Positions 24,572 to 33,309 of a DNA stretch of 64,000 nt are shown here, one piece after another. The stretch is taken from positions 1 through 64,000 of the forward strand of contig NZ_QXFM01000119.1 in assembly GCF_003584015.1 (NCBI RefSeq). Direction: 5' to 3'. Each line of letters starts with the position of its first letter. Within the stretch, counting starts at the first letter, position 1. The DNA comes from Aurantiacibacter xanthus (GTDB lineage Bacteria > Pseudomonadota > Alphaproteobacteria > Sphingomonadales > Sphingomonadaceae). Position numbers and translations under genes: made by a program. Under the pieces are notes generated by a model. It made no database searches. It was given only the letters and a program-made list of their open reading frames with translations, and had not been told where the DNA came from.

Positions 24572-26895
24572 TGCGCTTCACCCGCCGGCAATCCCTCATT
24601 GGCGCGAGCGCCGCGGCGCTGCTTGGCCCGACCTTGGCCAGGGCGGCTGGCGCTGCCCCTACGCTGAATTTGCAGTCTGCGCCGCTGGCAGCAGTGCGGC
24701 TTTCGCCGTCGATCTATGCCGATGCGCAGGTGGCCAACCGGGCCTATCTCGCCTCGCTCGATCCTGAGCGGTTCCTGCACAATTTCTACCTCTCGGCGGG
24801 TCTGCCTGCGCCCAAGCCGGTCTATGGCGGGTGGGAAGCGCAGGGCATCGCCGGGCATTCGCTGGGCCACTGGCTGAGCGCTGTTTCGATCGAAGTGGCG
24901 AATGGAAATGATGCGGGATTGGTCGGACAACTCGACCATTGCCTCGCCGAAATGGCGCGTATTCAGGCCGCGCATGGCGATGGCTATTGCGGCGGCACCA
25001 CGGTCGAACGCGATGGCAAGGTGGTCGACGGCAAGATCGTGTTCGAGGAACTGCGCCGCGGCGAAATCGCCAGCACCGGTTTCGATCTCAACGGTGGCTG
25101 GGTGCCGCTTTACACCTGGCACAAGATCCACGCCGGGTTGATCGACGCGCACCGGCTCGCCCGCAATCCGCGCGCCTTGCCGGTAATGCTGGGGGTGGCG
25201 GGCTATCTCGCCGGGGTGTTGGAGGGGCTGAGCGACGAACAACTCCAGCAGATCATGCGCACCGAATTCGGCGGGCTTAACGACAGCTATGCCGAAACCT
25301 ATGCTCTGACCGGCGAAAAGCGCTGGCTCGATCTGGCGAAGCGGCTCTATCATCGGGCGGTGCTCGATCCGCTGGTGGCGGGCGAGGATCGTCTTGCGGG
25401 GCTCCACGCCAATACGCAGATCCCCAAAGTGATCGGCCTTGCGCGCATCCACGAACTCGACGGCAGCGCCGAAGGTGCTGAAGCCGCGCGGTTCTTCCAT
25501 CAGACGGTCACGCAGCGCCACAGCTATGTAATCGGCGGCAATTCGGAACATGAGCATTTCGGGCTGCCGGACCAGCGCGCGCATCGCATTTCCGAAGCGA
25601 CCTGCGAAGCATGCAACAGCTACAACATGCTCAAGCTGACGCGGCACCTTTACGCTTGGCAAGGCGACGCATCGCTGTTCGACTTTTACGAGCGCGTGCA
25701 CCTCAATCATATCATGGCGCACCAGCGCCCGCGGGACGGGAGCTTCGTCTATTTCATGCCGCTGTCCTCGGGTGCGCGGCGCTACTATTCCGAGCCCGAC
25801 AACAGCTTCTGGTGCTGCGTTGGCACGGGGATGGAGAGCCATGCCAAGCATATGGACTCGATCTACTGGGCCGATGGACAGACGCTTTACGTCAACCTCT
25901 ACATTCCGTCGCAGCTCGACTGGGATGCGCAAGGGATCGCACTCGATTTGCAGACCCGCATGCCTGACGAAGGGCAGGCCCGCCTCACGGTGCGGCGTGC
26001 CCCGCGCGGGCCCCGGCGGATCGCCTTGCGCATTCCGGCGTGGAGCAAGGGCGCCTCTCTCGCGCTGAACGGCAAGCCAGTCGCGGTCGAGCAGGAGAAG
26101 GGCTACGCCGTCATCACCCGGCGCTGGCGCGAAGGAGACACGGTTGAACTCGTCATGCCGATGGCGCTGACGAGCGAGGCCGTGCCCGACGATCCCTCGC
26201 TGGTGGCATTCCTGCACGGGCCGAGGGTTCTGGCCGCCGATCTCGGGCCGGATGATCAGCCCTTCGCGCGCGCCGCTCCGGCCTTGCTGAGCGAGGGCGG
26301 CACGGCCACCGATTTGCTGCGTCCGGCGGGCGAGCCGGGCCACTTCACCGTGCCCGACGCGCTGGGCGGCACGCTCGCCATGGCGCCGTTCTTCGCACAA
26401 TATGACCGTCGTACCGCGGTCTATTTCCCGACCTTCACCGCCGGGCAATGGGCGCAGGAACGCGGTGCCTATCTGGCCGCACAGGACCATGCGCGCGAAC
26501 TGGCACGCCGCACCGTGGACCGCTTCCAGCTTGGCGAGATGCAACCCGAGCGCGACCACCGGTTCGTGCCGGGGAAGAGCGAGGTGGTGAACTGGAACGG
26601 TCGTGCCGCACGCCGGATCGCCGCCGGAGACACGGTCCGCTTTGCCTTGGCGCGGCGTCCGGGGGCTGGTGTGTTGCAAGTGATCGTGTTCGGTGCCGAG
26701 GCAGCGGAGCGTTTCTCGTTGACCGTCGATGGCGAGCCGGTCACGCCGCGGCCTGTGCAGGGCGAGGGCTTCCTCCCGGTCGAATTTGCCTTGCCCGATG
26801 CGGGCGAGCAGGGGCGCGATGAGGCAGAGGTCACACTCACCACCAACAAGGACGGGGCGCTTGTCTACGAAGCGATCATGCTCACCGCCGACTGA
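24571..26895 (+). CDS. GH127-family glycoside hydrolase (beta-L-arabinofuranosidase type), Tat-exported
   Basis: This 774-residue enzyme starts with a twin-arginine signal (TRRQSLIGASAAALL). The body has the DUF1680/GH127 layout: FLHNFYLSAGLPAP, GGWEAQGIAGHSLGHWLSA, GFDLNGGWVPLYTWHKIHAGL, YVIGGNSEHEHFG. The zinc-cysteine catalytic centre is visible as Glu346 and Cys348 in EATCEACNSYNML and Cys415-Cys416 in FWCCVGTG. The family removes beta-L-arabinofuranose from plant glycans; the real substrate here is unknown. A C-terminal beta domain follows. The start at 24571 has GGGAGG seven bases upstream. Its setting suggests arabinogalactan-type side chains. Confidence 0.88.
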   Translation: MRFTRRQSLIGASAAALLGPTLARAAGAAPTLNLQSAPLAAVRLSPSIYADAQVANRAYLASLDPERFLHNFYLSAGLPAPKPVYGGWEAQGIAGHSLGHWLSAVSIEVANGNDAGLVGQLDHCLAEMARIQAAHGDGYCGGTTVERDGKVVDGKIVFEELRRGEIASTGFDLNGGWVPLYTWHKIHAGLIDAHRLARNPRALPVMLGVAGYLAGVLEGLSDEQLQQIMRTEFGGLNDSYAETYALTGEKRWLDLAKRLYHRAVLDPLVAGEDRLAGLHANTQIPKVIGLARIHELDGSAEGAEAARFFHQTVTQRHSYVIGGNSEHEHFGLPDQRAHRISEATCEACNSYNMLKLTRHLYAWQGDASLFDFYERVHLNHIMAHQRPRDGSFVYFMPLSSGARRYYSEPDNSFWCCVGTGMESHAKHMDSIYWADGQTLYVNLYIPSQLDWDAQGIALDLQTRMPDEGQARLTVRRAPRGPRRIALRIPAWSKGASLALNGKPVAVEQEKGYAVITRRWREGDTVELVMPMALTSEAVPDDPSLVAFLHGPRVLAADLGPDDQPFARAAPALLSEGGTATDLLRPAGEPGHFTVPDALGGTLAMAPFFAQYDRRTAVYFPTFTAGQWAQERGAYLAAQDHARELARRTVDRFQLGEMQPERDHRFVPGKSEVVNWNGRAARRIAAGDTVRFALARRPGAGVLQVIVFGAEAAERFSLTVDGEPVTPRPVQGEGFLPVEFALPDAGEQGRDEAEVTLTTNKDGALVYEAIMLTAD

Positions 26896-26943
26896 ACAGC
26901 CACGCGTCTTCTGCGCTGCTTGACCTGCTGGACAGGTGATTTA

Positions 26944-26954
26944 TTGTCGTACAA
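26944..26954. promoter_or_regulatory. putative DgoR-type operator upstream of dgoK
   Basis: TTGTCGTACAA matches the palindrome at 23367 in 9 of 11 positions, keeping TTGTC and ACAA. It lies 25 bp upstream of the dgoK GTG start. Confidence 0.6.
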
Positions 26955-26979
26955 ATAGGCGGGCGCGAGGAGTTGCTGG

Positions 26980-27849
26980 GTGCGCGGTGATTACATCGCA
27001 ATTGACTGGGGCACGACCAACCGGCGGATCTATGTGATCGGCGGTGACGGCTCGCTCAGGCACACCCGCCGTGACCACTGCGGCGCGCTGCGCATGGCGC
27101 GCAGTGACTATCCGGCTGAAATCGGGGCGATACGCGCCGACTATGGCGACCTGCCGGTGATCGCATCGGGCATGGTCGGGTCGAGCCGCGGCTGGGTCGA
27201 CGTTCCCTATTGCCCGGCTCCCGCCTCGATTGCGGATCTGGCGGCGGCTGCTCATGCTTGCGGTGACCGCGTGTTCATCGTTCCGGGCATTTCGGTGCAT
27301 GATCAGCGCGGCTGCGATGTGATGCGCGGCGAGGAGGTGCAGGTGTTCGGAGCGCTGATTTCGGGCGCTGTATCGAGCGGCGCACTGTTCTGCCAGCCGG
27401 GCACCCACAGCAAGTGGATCGCAACGGATGACATCCGCATTTGCGCGCTGTCCACGGCGATGACGGGGGAGCTGTTCGCGCTGCTCAAGTCCGGGTCGGT
27501 CTTGGCGGAAATGTTGCAGGGAGCGGTGACGAATGGCCCCGCCTTTGCCGAGGGCGTCGCGCGAGGAATGGGGGCAACCGATTTGCCGTCTGCGCTATTT
27601 CAGGCCCGCGCGGCGGCCTTGCTTGGTGCGCGTGCCGCACAGGATACCGCGTCCTACGTGAGCGGGCTGCTGATCGGCAGCGATGTCGGCGCGCGCGATC
27701 TTGCCGGCAGAGTGGTTACGCTTCTGGCCGATGGCGATCTGGCGATCCTTTACCGCGCTGCCATCGAGATCGCGGGCGGCACGGTTGAGGTGATCGATTC
27801 GAACGCGGCTTTTACCGCCGGAATTCAGGCAATTTACGAGGCTATGTGA
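26980..27849 (+). CDS. dgoK: 2-dehydro-3-deoxygalactonokinase
   Basis: This 289-residue sugar-acid kinase phosphorylates 2-keto-3-deoxygalactonate. It opens with the ASKHA phosphate motif IAIDWGTTNRR, then VIASGMVGSSRGWVDVPY, VFIVPGISV, DVMRGEEVQVFGAL and FCQPGTHSKWI, the run characteristic of DgoK. The GTG start at 26980 has GAGGAG eight bases upstream. A TTGTC-type palindrome lies just before it, and dgoA overlaps its stop, so the two form an operon controlled with the galactose dehydrogenase genes. Confidence 0.93.
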   Translation: MRGDYIAIDWGTTNRRIYVIGGDGSLRHTRRDHCGALRMARSDYPAEIGAIRADYGDLPVIASGMVGSSRGWVDVPYCPAPASIADLAAAAHACGDRVFIVPGISVHDQRGCDVMRGEEVQVFGALISGAVSSGALFCQPGTHSKWIATDDIRICALSTAMTGELFALLKSGSVLAEMLQGAVTNGPAFAEGVARGMGATDLPSALFQARAAALLGARAAQDTASYVSGLLIGSDVGARDLAGRVVTLLADGDLAILYRAAIEIAGGTVEVIDSNAAFTAGIQAIYEAM

Positions 27850-28478
27850 TGGGTGCAGGTGATTTCGAAGCGGCCTTTGCGGCCTGCCCGCTGGTGGCGA
27901 TCCTGCGCGGGCTTACGCCGCAGGAGGCCCCGGCTATTGGCGATGCGCTGGTCGAGGCCGGATTCACCATGATCGAGGTGCCACTCAATTCGCCCGATCC
28001 GCTCCGTTCGATCGCGATTTTGGTCGAGCGCATCGGCGAGCGGGCGATGATCGGCGCGGGTACGGTGCTGACGGCACAGCAAGTGCGCGAGGTCCACGCG
28101 GCGCAAGGGTGCTTTATCGTGGCACCGAACAGCGACGCGGCGGTGATCGGCGAGGCGCGCTCGCTCGGGATGGGCGCCATGCCCGGCTATTACACCGCGA
28201 CCGAGGCTTTTGCCGCGCTGTCGGCGGGCGCGACCGCGCTCAAGCTGTTTCCGGCAGACAGTGCCCAGCCGGCGATGCTGAAGGCGCAGCGCGCGGTTCT
28301 GCCGAGAGAGGTGAAGGTGCTCGCGGTCGGCGGGATCGATCCGGACAATATGGCCCAATGGCGGGCCGCCGGAGCGGACGGGTTTGGCCTTGGCTCCAAC
28401 CTTTACAAGCCGGGCAGGGCTGCGGAAGAGGTTTACGAAGCGGCCGTGGCCATGGTCGCGGCGGTGCGTCGGCTTTAG
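27849..28478 (+). CDS. dgoA: 2-dehydro-3-deoxy-6-phosphogalactonate aldolase
   Basis: This 209-residue class I aldolase splits 2-keto-3-deoxy-6-phosphogalactonate into pyruvate and glyceraldehyde 3-phosphate. VAILRGLTP, Glu43 in MIEVPLNSP and the Schiff-base Lys132 in ALKLFPAD are in the usual places, with GGIDPDNM and GFGLGSNLYKPG forming the phosphate site. Its ATG overlaps the dgoK stop; a GTG three bases earlier is also possible. With the dehydrogenase and kinase it gives most of the De Ley-Doudoroff pathway, but galactonate dehydratase is not next to it. Confidence 0.93.
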   Translation: MGAGDFEAAFAACPLVAILRGLTPQEAPAIGDALVEAGFTMIEVPLNSPDPLRSIAILVERIGERAMIGAGTVLTAQQVREVHAAQGCFIVAPNSDAAVIGEARSLGMGAMPGYYTATEAFAALSAGATALKLFPADSAQPAMLKAQRAVLPREVKVLAVGGIDPDNMAQWRAAGADGFGLGSNLYKPGRAAEEVYEAAVAMVAAVRRL

Positions 28479-28713
28479 GGGGCCCTGCGCTCAAAGCCCT
28501 GCGCGTATGGGCTTGTGCGCCCGCGCTTCGCTCGCCAGATCGCGCAGCGCTCCGCCCAGCTTGCTCTCGGCGTTCGTCATGCGCGATTTCGCGAGAGGCG
28601 AATTGGCTTCGCCTAAGCCCCGAGCCTCCCTTCGCGGTGAAACGGGATTGCCAGCGATCTGCGATAGCGTGCTATGCGGAAACTCTTAGCCATTCCGTGC
28701 CAGCCACGGTCGC

Positions 28714-29538
28714 ATGATCCCTGCCTCGGAGCCCGCACTGATGACTGGCCGACTGTCTCCCATGTTCCGCATGCCGATCTGTTTCGGCCCTGCGCCCGGC
28801 CCGCGCAATCTGCCCGAGGACAAACAGGGCGAACGCTATCGCAAGGAAACGACCACCCTGTCGCTCAGCGCGCGCAGCGATCCCTCGCTGTTGGCCGCGA
28901 TGTTGCCGCCCGGTTTCACCCTCGCTGGCGAGCCCCGGATCAACCTGTCGTTCCTGATGTTCCGCAATATCGGCTGGCTGGCCGGGCGGGGCTACAATAT
29001 CGCCATCGTCGCCATTCCCGCGCGCTGGCAGGGACTGACCGAGGAGACCGGTCACTTTGTACCGGTGGTGTGGGAGAGCATGGCCGACCCGATCATCACC
29101 GGACGCGAGGAACTGGGCTGGAGCAAGATCTACGCCGACGTTGCCGACCTCGAACCGGATGAGGAGGGCTGGCGCACCCATGCCGAATGGGAGGGGTTCC
29201 GCTTTCTCGACGCCCAGGCGAGCGGCTTCGCTCCGGGCGATCCCGCGCCTCCCGTGCCGATGATGTTTGCCAAGTATATTCCCCGCACGGGCGAGTGGGG
29301 AGAGGCCGATGTGAGCTATGCCACGATCACCGCGCCCGATGGACCTACGCCAGTCCTGCAATCGAGCGAGATCGGCACCGGGTCTTTTGCTTTCCACGCG
29401 GCGCGCTGGGAAGACATGCCGACCCAGTACCCGATCGTGAACGCGCTGGCGGCGCTGCCGCTCGACGATTTCGGTCCGGCGCAGCTCGTGCGGTCGAGCG
29501 GCGGCGGCGATGGCAGCGGGCAGACAATCCTGCGGTAG
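28714..29538 (+). CDS. acetoacetate decarboxylase family protein
   Basis: This 274-residue protein has the ADC fold signatures. Lys138 in GREELGWSKIYADV sits where the Schiff-base lysine of acetoacetate decarboxylase lies, and ITGREELG precedes it. FRNIGWLAGRGYNIAIVAIPARWQG and MMFAKYIPRTGEWGEADVSYATI are further conserved-looking stretches. Members include decarboxylases, aldolase-dehydratases and lactonase-like enzymes, so the reaction cannot be named. It follows dgoA after 235 bp with no gene between. The ATG at 28714 lacks a clear ribosome site; ATG 28741 (MTGRLSPMF) has GGAG further upstream and is possible. Confidence 0.75.
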   Translation: MIPASEPALMTGRLSPMFRMPICFGPAPGPRNLPEDKQGERYRKETTTLSLSARSDPSLLAAMLPPGFTLAGEPRINLSFLMFRNIGWLAGRGYNIAIVAIPARWQGLTEETGHFVPVVWESMADPIITGREELGWSKIYADVADLEPDEEGWRTHAEWEGFRFLDAQASGFAPGDPAPPVPMMFAKYIPRTGEWGEADVSYATITAPDGPTPVLQSSEIGTGSFAFHAARWEDMPTQYPIVNALAALPLDDFGPAQLVRSSGGGDGSGQTILR

Positions 29539-29591
29539 GCGACCATGCGCTCAATCGCTTGAAGGGCGTTGCCCTGCGGTCGCGCGCGCCG

Positions 29592-30713
29592 TCATCTGGC
29601 CGCCTTGCGCCTGATCCGCCAGCGCAGCCATCCGGTTACGAACAGCGCCAGCGGCACTAGTCCGCACAGCGCGGCGACTATTCTTCCGGCGAGACCACCG
29701 GCAGAGCCATCGTGCAGCGCGTGCGTCCAGTTGTTGATCACATTGCCGCCGCTTGCTTCGGCCGCATTGTCCACGGCGAGAACCTTTGCGCTCGCAGCAT
29801 CGACCCAGACGAAGCTGTGCGGGAAGCGGAAGCTCGGATCGGCTGGCACCTGCATCCGCAGGCGGTAGTATCCCCCGGTCAAAGCGGGGGTTTCGATCCA
29901 GGCGATCCGTGCCTCGGGAAGCTGCGACAGGGCAGCGGCAATCGCCTGCGACGGCGCAATCTGCGGGGCGTCGGAATGCTCCGCCTCGACCGAGGGCAGG
30001 GAGGTAACGGCAAGGCCCAACGCACCCAGCGCCGTGTCGCTTTCCTTCGGAAGGGCGAGCATCACGCCGGTCAGCGTCAGCAACAGCAGGAACAGCAGCC
30101 CGCCGAGCCCGGTCAGCTTGTGCCAGTCGCGCAAGGTACGCGATGGCGCGGCCCCGCGCTTGAAGCGCAGCGCCTTGCCCCAGCTTTGGCGCGACCAGCC
30201 CCTCGGCCACCATGCCCACAGCCCGCTCAGCAGCAGCGCCAGCAAGCCAAGGCCCGACCAGCCCACCAGCTTGCCGCCGGTTTCTCCCAGCAACAGCCGG
30301 TAATGCAGATCGTAGATGAAGGTCATGGCATATTCGCCCCAGTAGTCACGCCGCAGCACCCGCATGCCATCGGGCGAAAGCCAGACCATCATCGGACGAA
30401 ACGCATATCCGGCGCGCTCGGGCGGGGCGTAGTAGCGCGCGGGAATTGCGCCCCAAGCGCCGGTGACTTCGAGCCGCCAGGGGCCAGCCTTGTCCGGGTA
30501 CTCGGCCCGCAAGGTGGCGAGCGCCCGGTCCCAGTCTGGCGCCTGCTCGCCTTCCACCCTGATCTCGGGATGCAGCAGGGCATCGATTTCCGGGTAGAAG
30601 ACGAGCACCGTGCCGGTGAGACCAAGGAGGACCAGCAGGCCGCCAAGGCTCAGCCCCAGCCACAGATGCAGCTGGCGCACGACGTGGCGGATCCGGTCCC
30701 CCTGCTGGCGCAT
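29592..30713 (-). CDS. PepSY-associated TM helix protein (PiuB-like)
   Basis: This 373-residue inner-membrane protein has four or five membrane segments: LHLWLGLSLGGLLVLLGLTG near residue 20, LVGWSGLGLLALLLSGLWAWW, LTGLGGLLFLLLLTLTGVMLALP, and a final VAALCGLVPLALFVTGWLRW. Soluble PepSY-type loops lie between. HxxxLHLWLG and RDWHKLTG are family features. Such proteins accompany TonB siderophore or metal receptors and may reduce or process the imported metal complex. Its start overlaps the receptor stop by one base (TGATG), so the two form one translational unit. Confidence 0.87.
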   Translation of the reverse strand: MRQQGDRIRHVVRQLHLWLGLSLGGLLVLLGLTGTVLVFYPEIDALLHPEIRVEGEQAPDWDRALATLRAEYPDKAGPWRLEVTGAWGAIPARYYAPPERAGYAFRPMMVWLSPDGMRVLRRDYWGEYAMTFIYDLHYRLLLGETGGKLVGWSGLGLLALLLSGLWAWWPRGWSRQSWGKALRFKRGAAPSRTLRDWHKLTGLGGLLFLLLLTLTGVMLALPKESDTALGALGLAVTSLPSVEAEHSDAPQIAPSQAIAAALSQLPEARIAWIETPALTGGYYRLRMQVPADPSFRFPHSFVWVDAASAKVLAVDNAAEASGGNVINNWTHALHDGSAGGLAGRIVAALCGLVPLALFVTGWLRWRIRRKAAR

Positions 30714-32746
30714 CAGCCGCGCAGCCTGAGGCTGACGGTTACGTTGCGGCCATTGGCCGGGCTGTGCAGCGTCTGAGCGCCGTCCCACCACACATATTCG
30801 GAGTAGGCATCGCCGATGTTCCTGAGCGTGAGGCCAAGCTCGACCGTCTCGTTGAGGCGGTAGGAGGCGCTGGCATCGAAGACCGTCAGGTCGCCCCAGG
30901 TGCCTTCGGCATTGGCGCTGGTGAGGTGGTAGGACGATTGCCCGCGCCCGCTGAGCGAAAGCGTCAGCGGCTCTGCCGGGCGCCAGTCGACACCGCCCGA
31001 CCACAGCCATTCCGGCGTGTGGCTGATGGTGTTGCCGGCATATTCCGGGTTTTCCGGAGGAGCCACCGAGATGATAGCCTCCTGCCATGCCAGCGCGCCC
31101 CACAGACTGAGGCTGGGCAGCAGGCGGACATTGCCCTGCACATCGACCCCGCGCCGGTCGGTCGCCCCGACATTCTCGAAGTCGCCAAGCGGATCGTTGA
31201 GCTTGCGGGCGATTTCGCCCGTCGCGCTCTGCTCCCAATAGGCGAGGCGGGCCTCCAACAGGTCGCCGAGCGCATACTTGGCGCCCAGTTCCCAGCCTTC
31301 GTTGATCGAGGGTGCAAGGTCCACGACGCGCGGCGCGATCAGATAGGCGCCAGAGCCGAGCCCGATCTGGAAGGTCTTGCCCCAGTTGCCATATAGCGTG
31401 AGCCCCGCCGCCGGTAGCAGCGCGACCGACAGCTTGGGCTGGTCGATGCTGCCATAGTCGTTGATCGGCGCGCTGGTGCCCGCCAGCAGGTTGTCGAAGC
31501 TGCCGCCGACCCAGTCGATGCGGTAGGCGGGCGTGATCCGCAGCCAGTCGGTCGGCTCGACGATGGCCTGCACATAGACCCCGCCCACGGTGAGGTCGAA
31601 CTGCTGGTCGCGGGTCTGGCTGGTGGGGACGCGCTCGACCGCGAGCCAGCGCAGCGAGCGGTTGTCCTGCCACTGCACGTCGCCGCCGGCCTCCAGCATC
31701 AGCGTGGCGGCCCCCAGTTCGCCGTGCCAGTGCAAGGCGCTTGACAGGCCATAGTGATCCTCTTCGGCGAGCCGTCGCTGCTGCGAGGCACTGGCGGAAT
31801 ACTTGACGTAGCGATCATCGCGCAGGCGGTTGAACCACGCGCTGGCCTGCCAGTCGAGCCGGTCGGAGAAGGCGACCTCGGCGCTCAGCGCATACTGCTG
31901 CATGTCGCGGGTGTCGCGGTCGGAGGCGTTGTAGGCGTTGGTCATGCGCGGATTGGCGCGGCTGTCGGCATAGGTGAGGTAGCCGGGTTCGTCGGTATCG
32001 GCCTCGTAATAGCGGGCGAGGGCGCCGAGCTTTACGTCTTCACCCAGCGCAAGGCCCCACTTGCCCGAGAGGCTGAGGCGGTTGCTGTCGGAATGGTCGC
32101 GATATCCAGCGCTCTCGCGGTAGGCGATCTGGTAATTCTGGGTGGTCCTGCCGCTTTCCAGGCCGGCGACGAGCTGCCCTTCGTAGGTGTCGTAGCTGCC
32201 CGCGGCGATGCGCGCTTCGGCGTAGGTGCCGCCGGTGCGGGTGCGGATGTCGGTGCTGCCGGCTATGGCGTGGAGGCCGTAGCGCGGATCGGAGGTGCCG
32301 CGCACGACCTCGATCGTCGCGATGTTCAGCGGGAACACCATGTCGATATAGGGCATGTTGCCGTCGTTGCTGTTCGATGGCACGCCGTCGATCAGCAGCT
32401 TGACCGCGTTGATGGTGCCTTCGCCGTTGAACCCGCGCATCGAGAACTTGCCGCTGCTGGTGCCCTGATTGAAGTCGGTGACCTGAATGCCGGGCATCTG
32501 GCCGATCAGTTCGTAGACGTTGTCGACATCGGCGTTCTGCGCGACATTGCCGCCCATACGGTCGACCGAAGTCAGGACATTGGCGGTGTTGCCGGCCATC
32601 CCGCGCGCGGTGACGACGATGTCGCCGACCGAGAAGCTGGTGTCGGCTTTTCTGGCGGCGGCGGCATTGTCGTCGCTGGCCTTGGCGGCGAGGGGGTACG
32701 TGGCGAGCGCAAGCGCGAGCGCCGAGGATAGGTGCAGTCTGGACAT
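30713..32746 (-). CDS. TonB-dependent receptor, metal/siderophore type
   Basis: This is a 677-residue outer-membrane receptor. A signal peptide (LHLSSALALALATYPLAAKA) is followed by a TonB-box-like VGDIVVTARG. The plug has ELIGQMPGIQVTDFNQGT, FSMRGFNGEG, VKLLIDGVPSNSNDGN and IEVVRGTSDPRYG. The 22-strand-type barrel ends with NVTVSLRLRG. The size suits a siderophore or metal-complex receptor rather than the larger glycan receptors elsewhere in the window. The partner PepSY protein and the DUF2946 gene upstream point to metal, perhaps copper or iron, but the ligand is unproven. GAGGG lies seven bases before the ATG. Confidence 0.9.
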   Translation of the reverse strand: MSRLHLSSALALALATYPLAAKASDDNAAAARKADTSFSVGDIVVTARGMAGNTANVLTSVDRMGGNVAQNADVDNVYELIGQMPGIQVTDFNQGTSSGKFSMRGFNGEGTINAVKLLIDGVPSNSNDGNMPYIDMVFPLNIATIEVVRGTSDPRYGLHAIAGSTDIRTRTGGTYAEARIAAGSYDTYEGQLVAGLESGRTTQNYQIAYRESAGYRDHSDSNRLSLSGKWGLALGEDVKLGALARYYEADTDEPGYLTYADSRANPRMTNAYNASDRDTRDMQQYALSAEVAFSDRLDWQASAWFNRLRDDRYVKYSASASQQRRLAEEDHYGLSSALHWHGELGAATLMLEAGGDVQWQDNRSLRWLAVERVPTSQTRDQQFDLTVGGVYVQAIVEPTDWLRITPAYRIDWVGGSFDNLLAGTSAPINDYGSIDQPKLSVALLPAAGLTLYGNWGKTFQIGLGSGAYLIAPRVVDLAPSINEGWELGAKYALGDLLEARLAYWEQSATGEIARKLNDPLGDFENVGATDRRGVDVQGNVRLLPSLSLWGALAWQEAIISVAPPENPEYAGNTISHTPEWLWSGGVDWRPAEPLTLSLSGRGQSSYHLTSANAEGTWGDLTVFDASASYRLNETVELGLTLRNIGDAYSEYVWWDGAQTLHSPANGRNVTVSLRLRG

Positions 32747-32821
32747 AAAAGTGCCCTCAGGAAATCGGTTATGAGAGTGGGAGCGCCGGGCCGGTCAGGC
32801 AGGCGCATCCGGTGCCGGATT

Positions 32822-33232
32822 TCAGGCGAGGGCAGGCGGGCCGCGCAGCGGCGGGCGCAGATGATCGGGCAGCTGGCGCAGGGCAGGCCCGGCAGGGGCA
32901 AGGCCCAGCAGCAGGATGAAGGCAAAGGCAAGCGCAAGCAGGAACGGGTCGGCCCCGCCCATGGCCACCTTGGCCAGCCCGGCAAAGGCACAATGGCCAT
33001 CCTTCTGCGCGGTCTCGGAAGGACTGCCTTGCGGCTGTTTGCCGGGGATCGCCAGTTGCATCTGCTTGAGCCCGTTGGTGGCATCCGAACAGATCGTGAT
33101 GGTCAGCGTGCGGCCACCGTCACTTGCCAGCATGAATCCGGCAGGGATCATGGCCTTCAGCAGCAAGGCCAGCCCGATCAGCGCCATGGCAAGATGGCGA
33201 CGCGTCATGATGAAGGCGCGAAGAGCGGGCAT
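32822..33232 (-). CDS. DUF2946 family membrane protein
   Basis: This 136-residue protein has an N-terminal hydrophobic segment (HLAMALIGLALLLKAMIPAGFML), a short Cys-containing region (ITICSDATNG, then DGHCAFAGLA) and a second membrane segment (FLLALAFAFILLLGLAPAG). This order is typical of DUF2946, a family often next to copper-linked TonB receptors. Two Cys and a nearby His could bind metal. It lies 75 bp before the TonB receptor on the same strand. The start is the ATG at 33232 with GGGG nine bases upstream; ATG 33208 would also work. Confidence 0.78.
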   Translation of the reverse strand: MPALRAFIMTRRHLAMALIGLALLLKAMIPAGFMLASDGGRTLTITICSDATNGLKQMQLAIPGKQPQGSPSETAQKDGHCAFAGLAKVAMGGADPFLLALAFAFILLLGLAPAGPALRQLPDHLRPPLRGPPALA

Positions 33233-33309
33233 GAAGAGTGCCCCTAGCGTGGCCCTGCGCGCTTGTCAGCAGCCGGTATTCAAGAAGCGGAGAAACTGGT
33301 GGGCACCAT

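Noticed and set aside
28479-28713. Possible gene or RNA between dgoA and the decarboxylase-like gene
   Set aside because: No frame with a ribosome site and no clear stable structure or repeat could be found. It looks like plain spacer.
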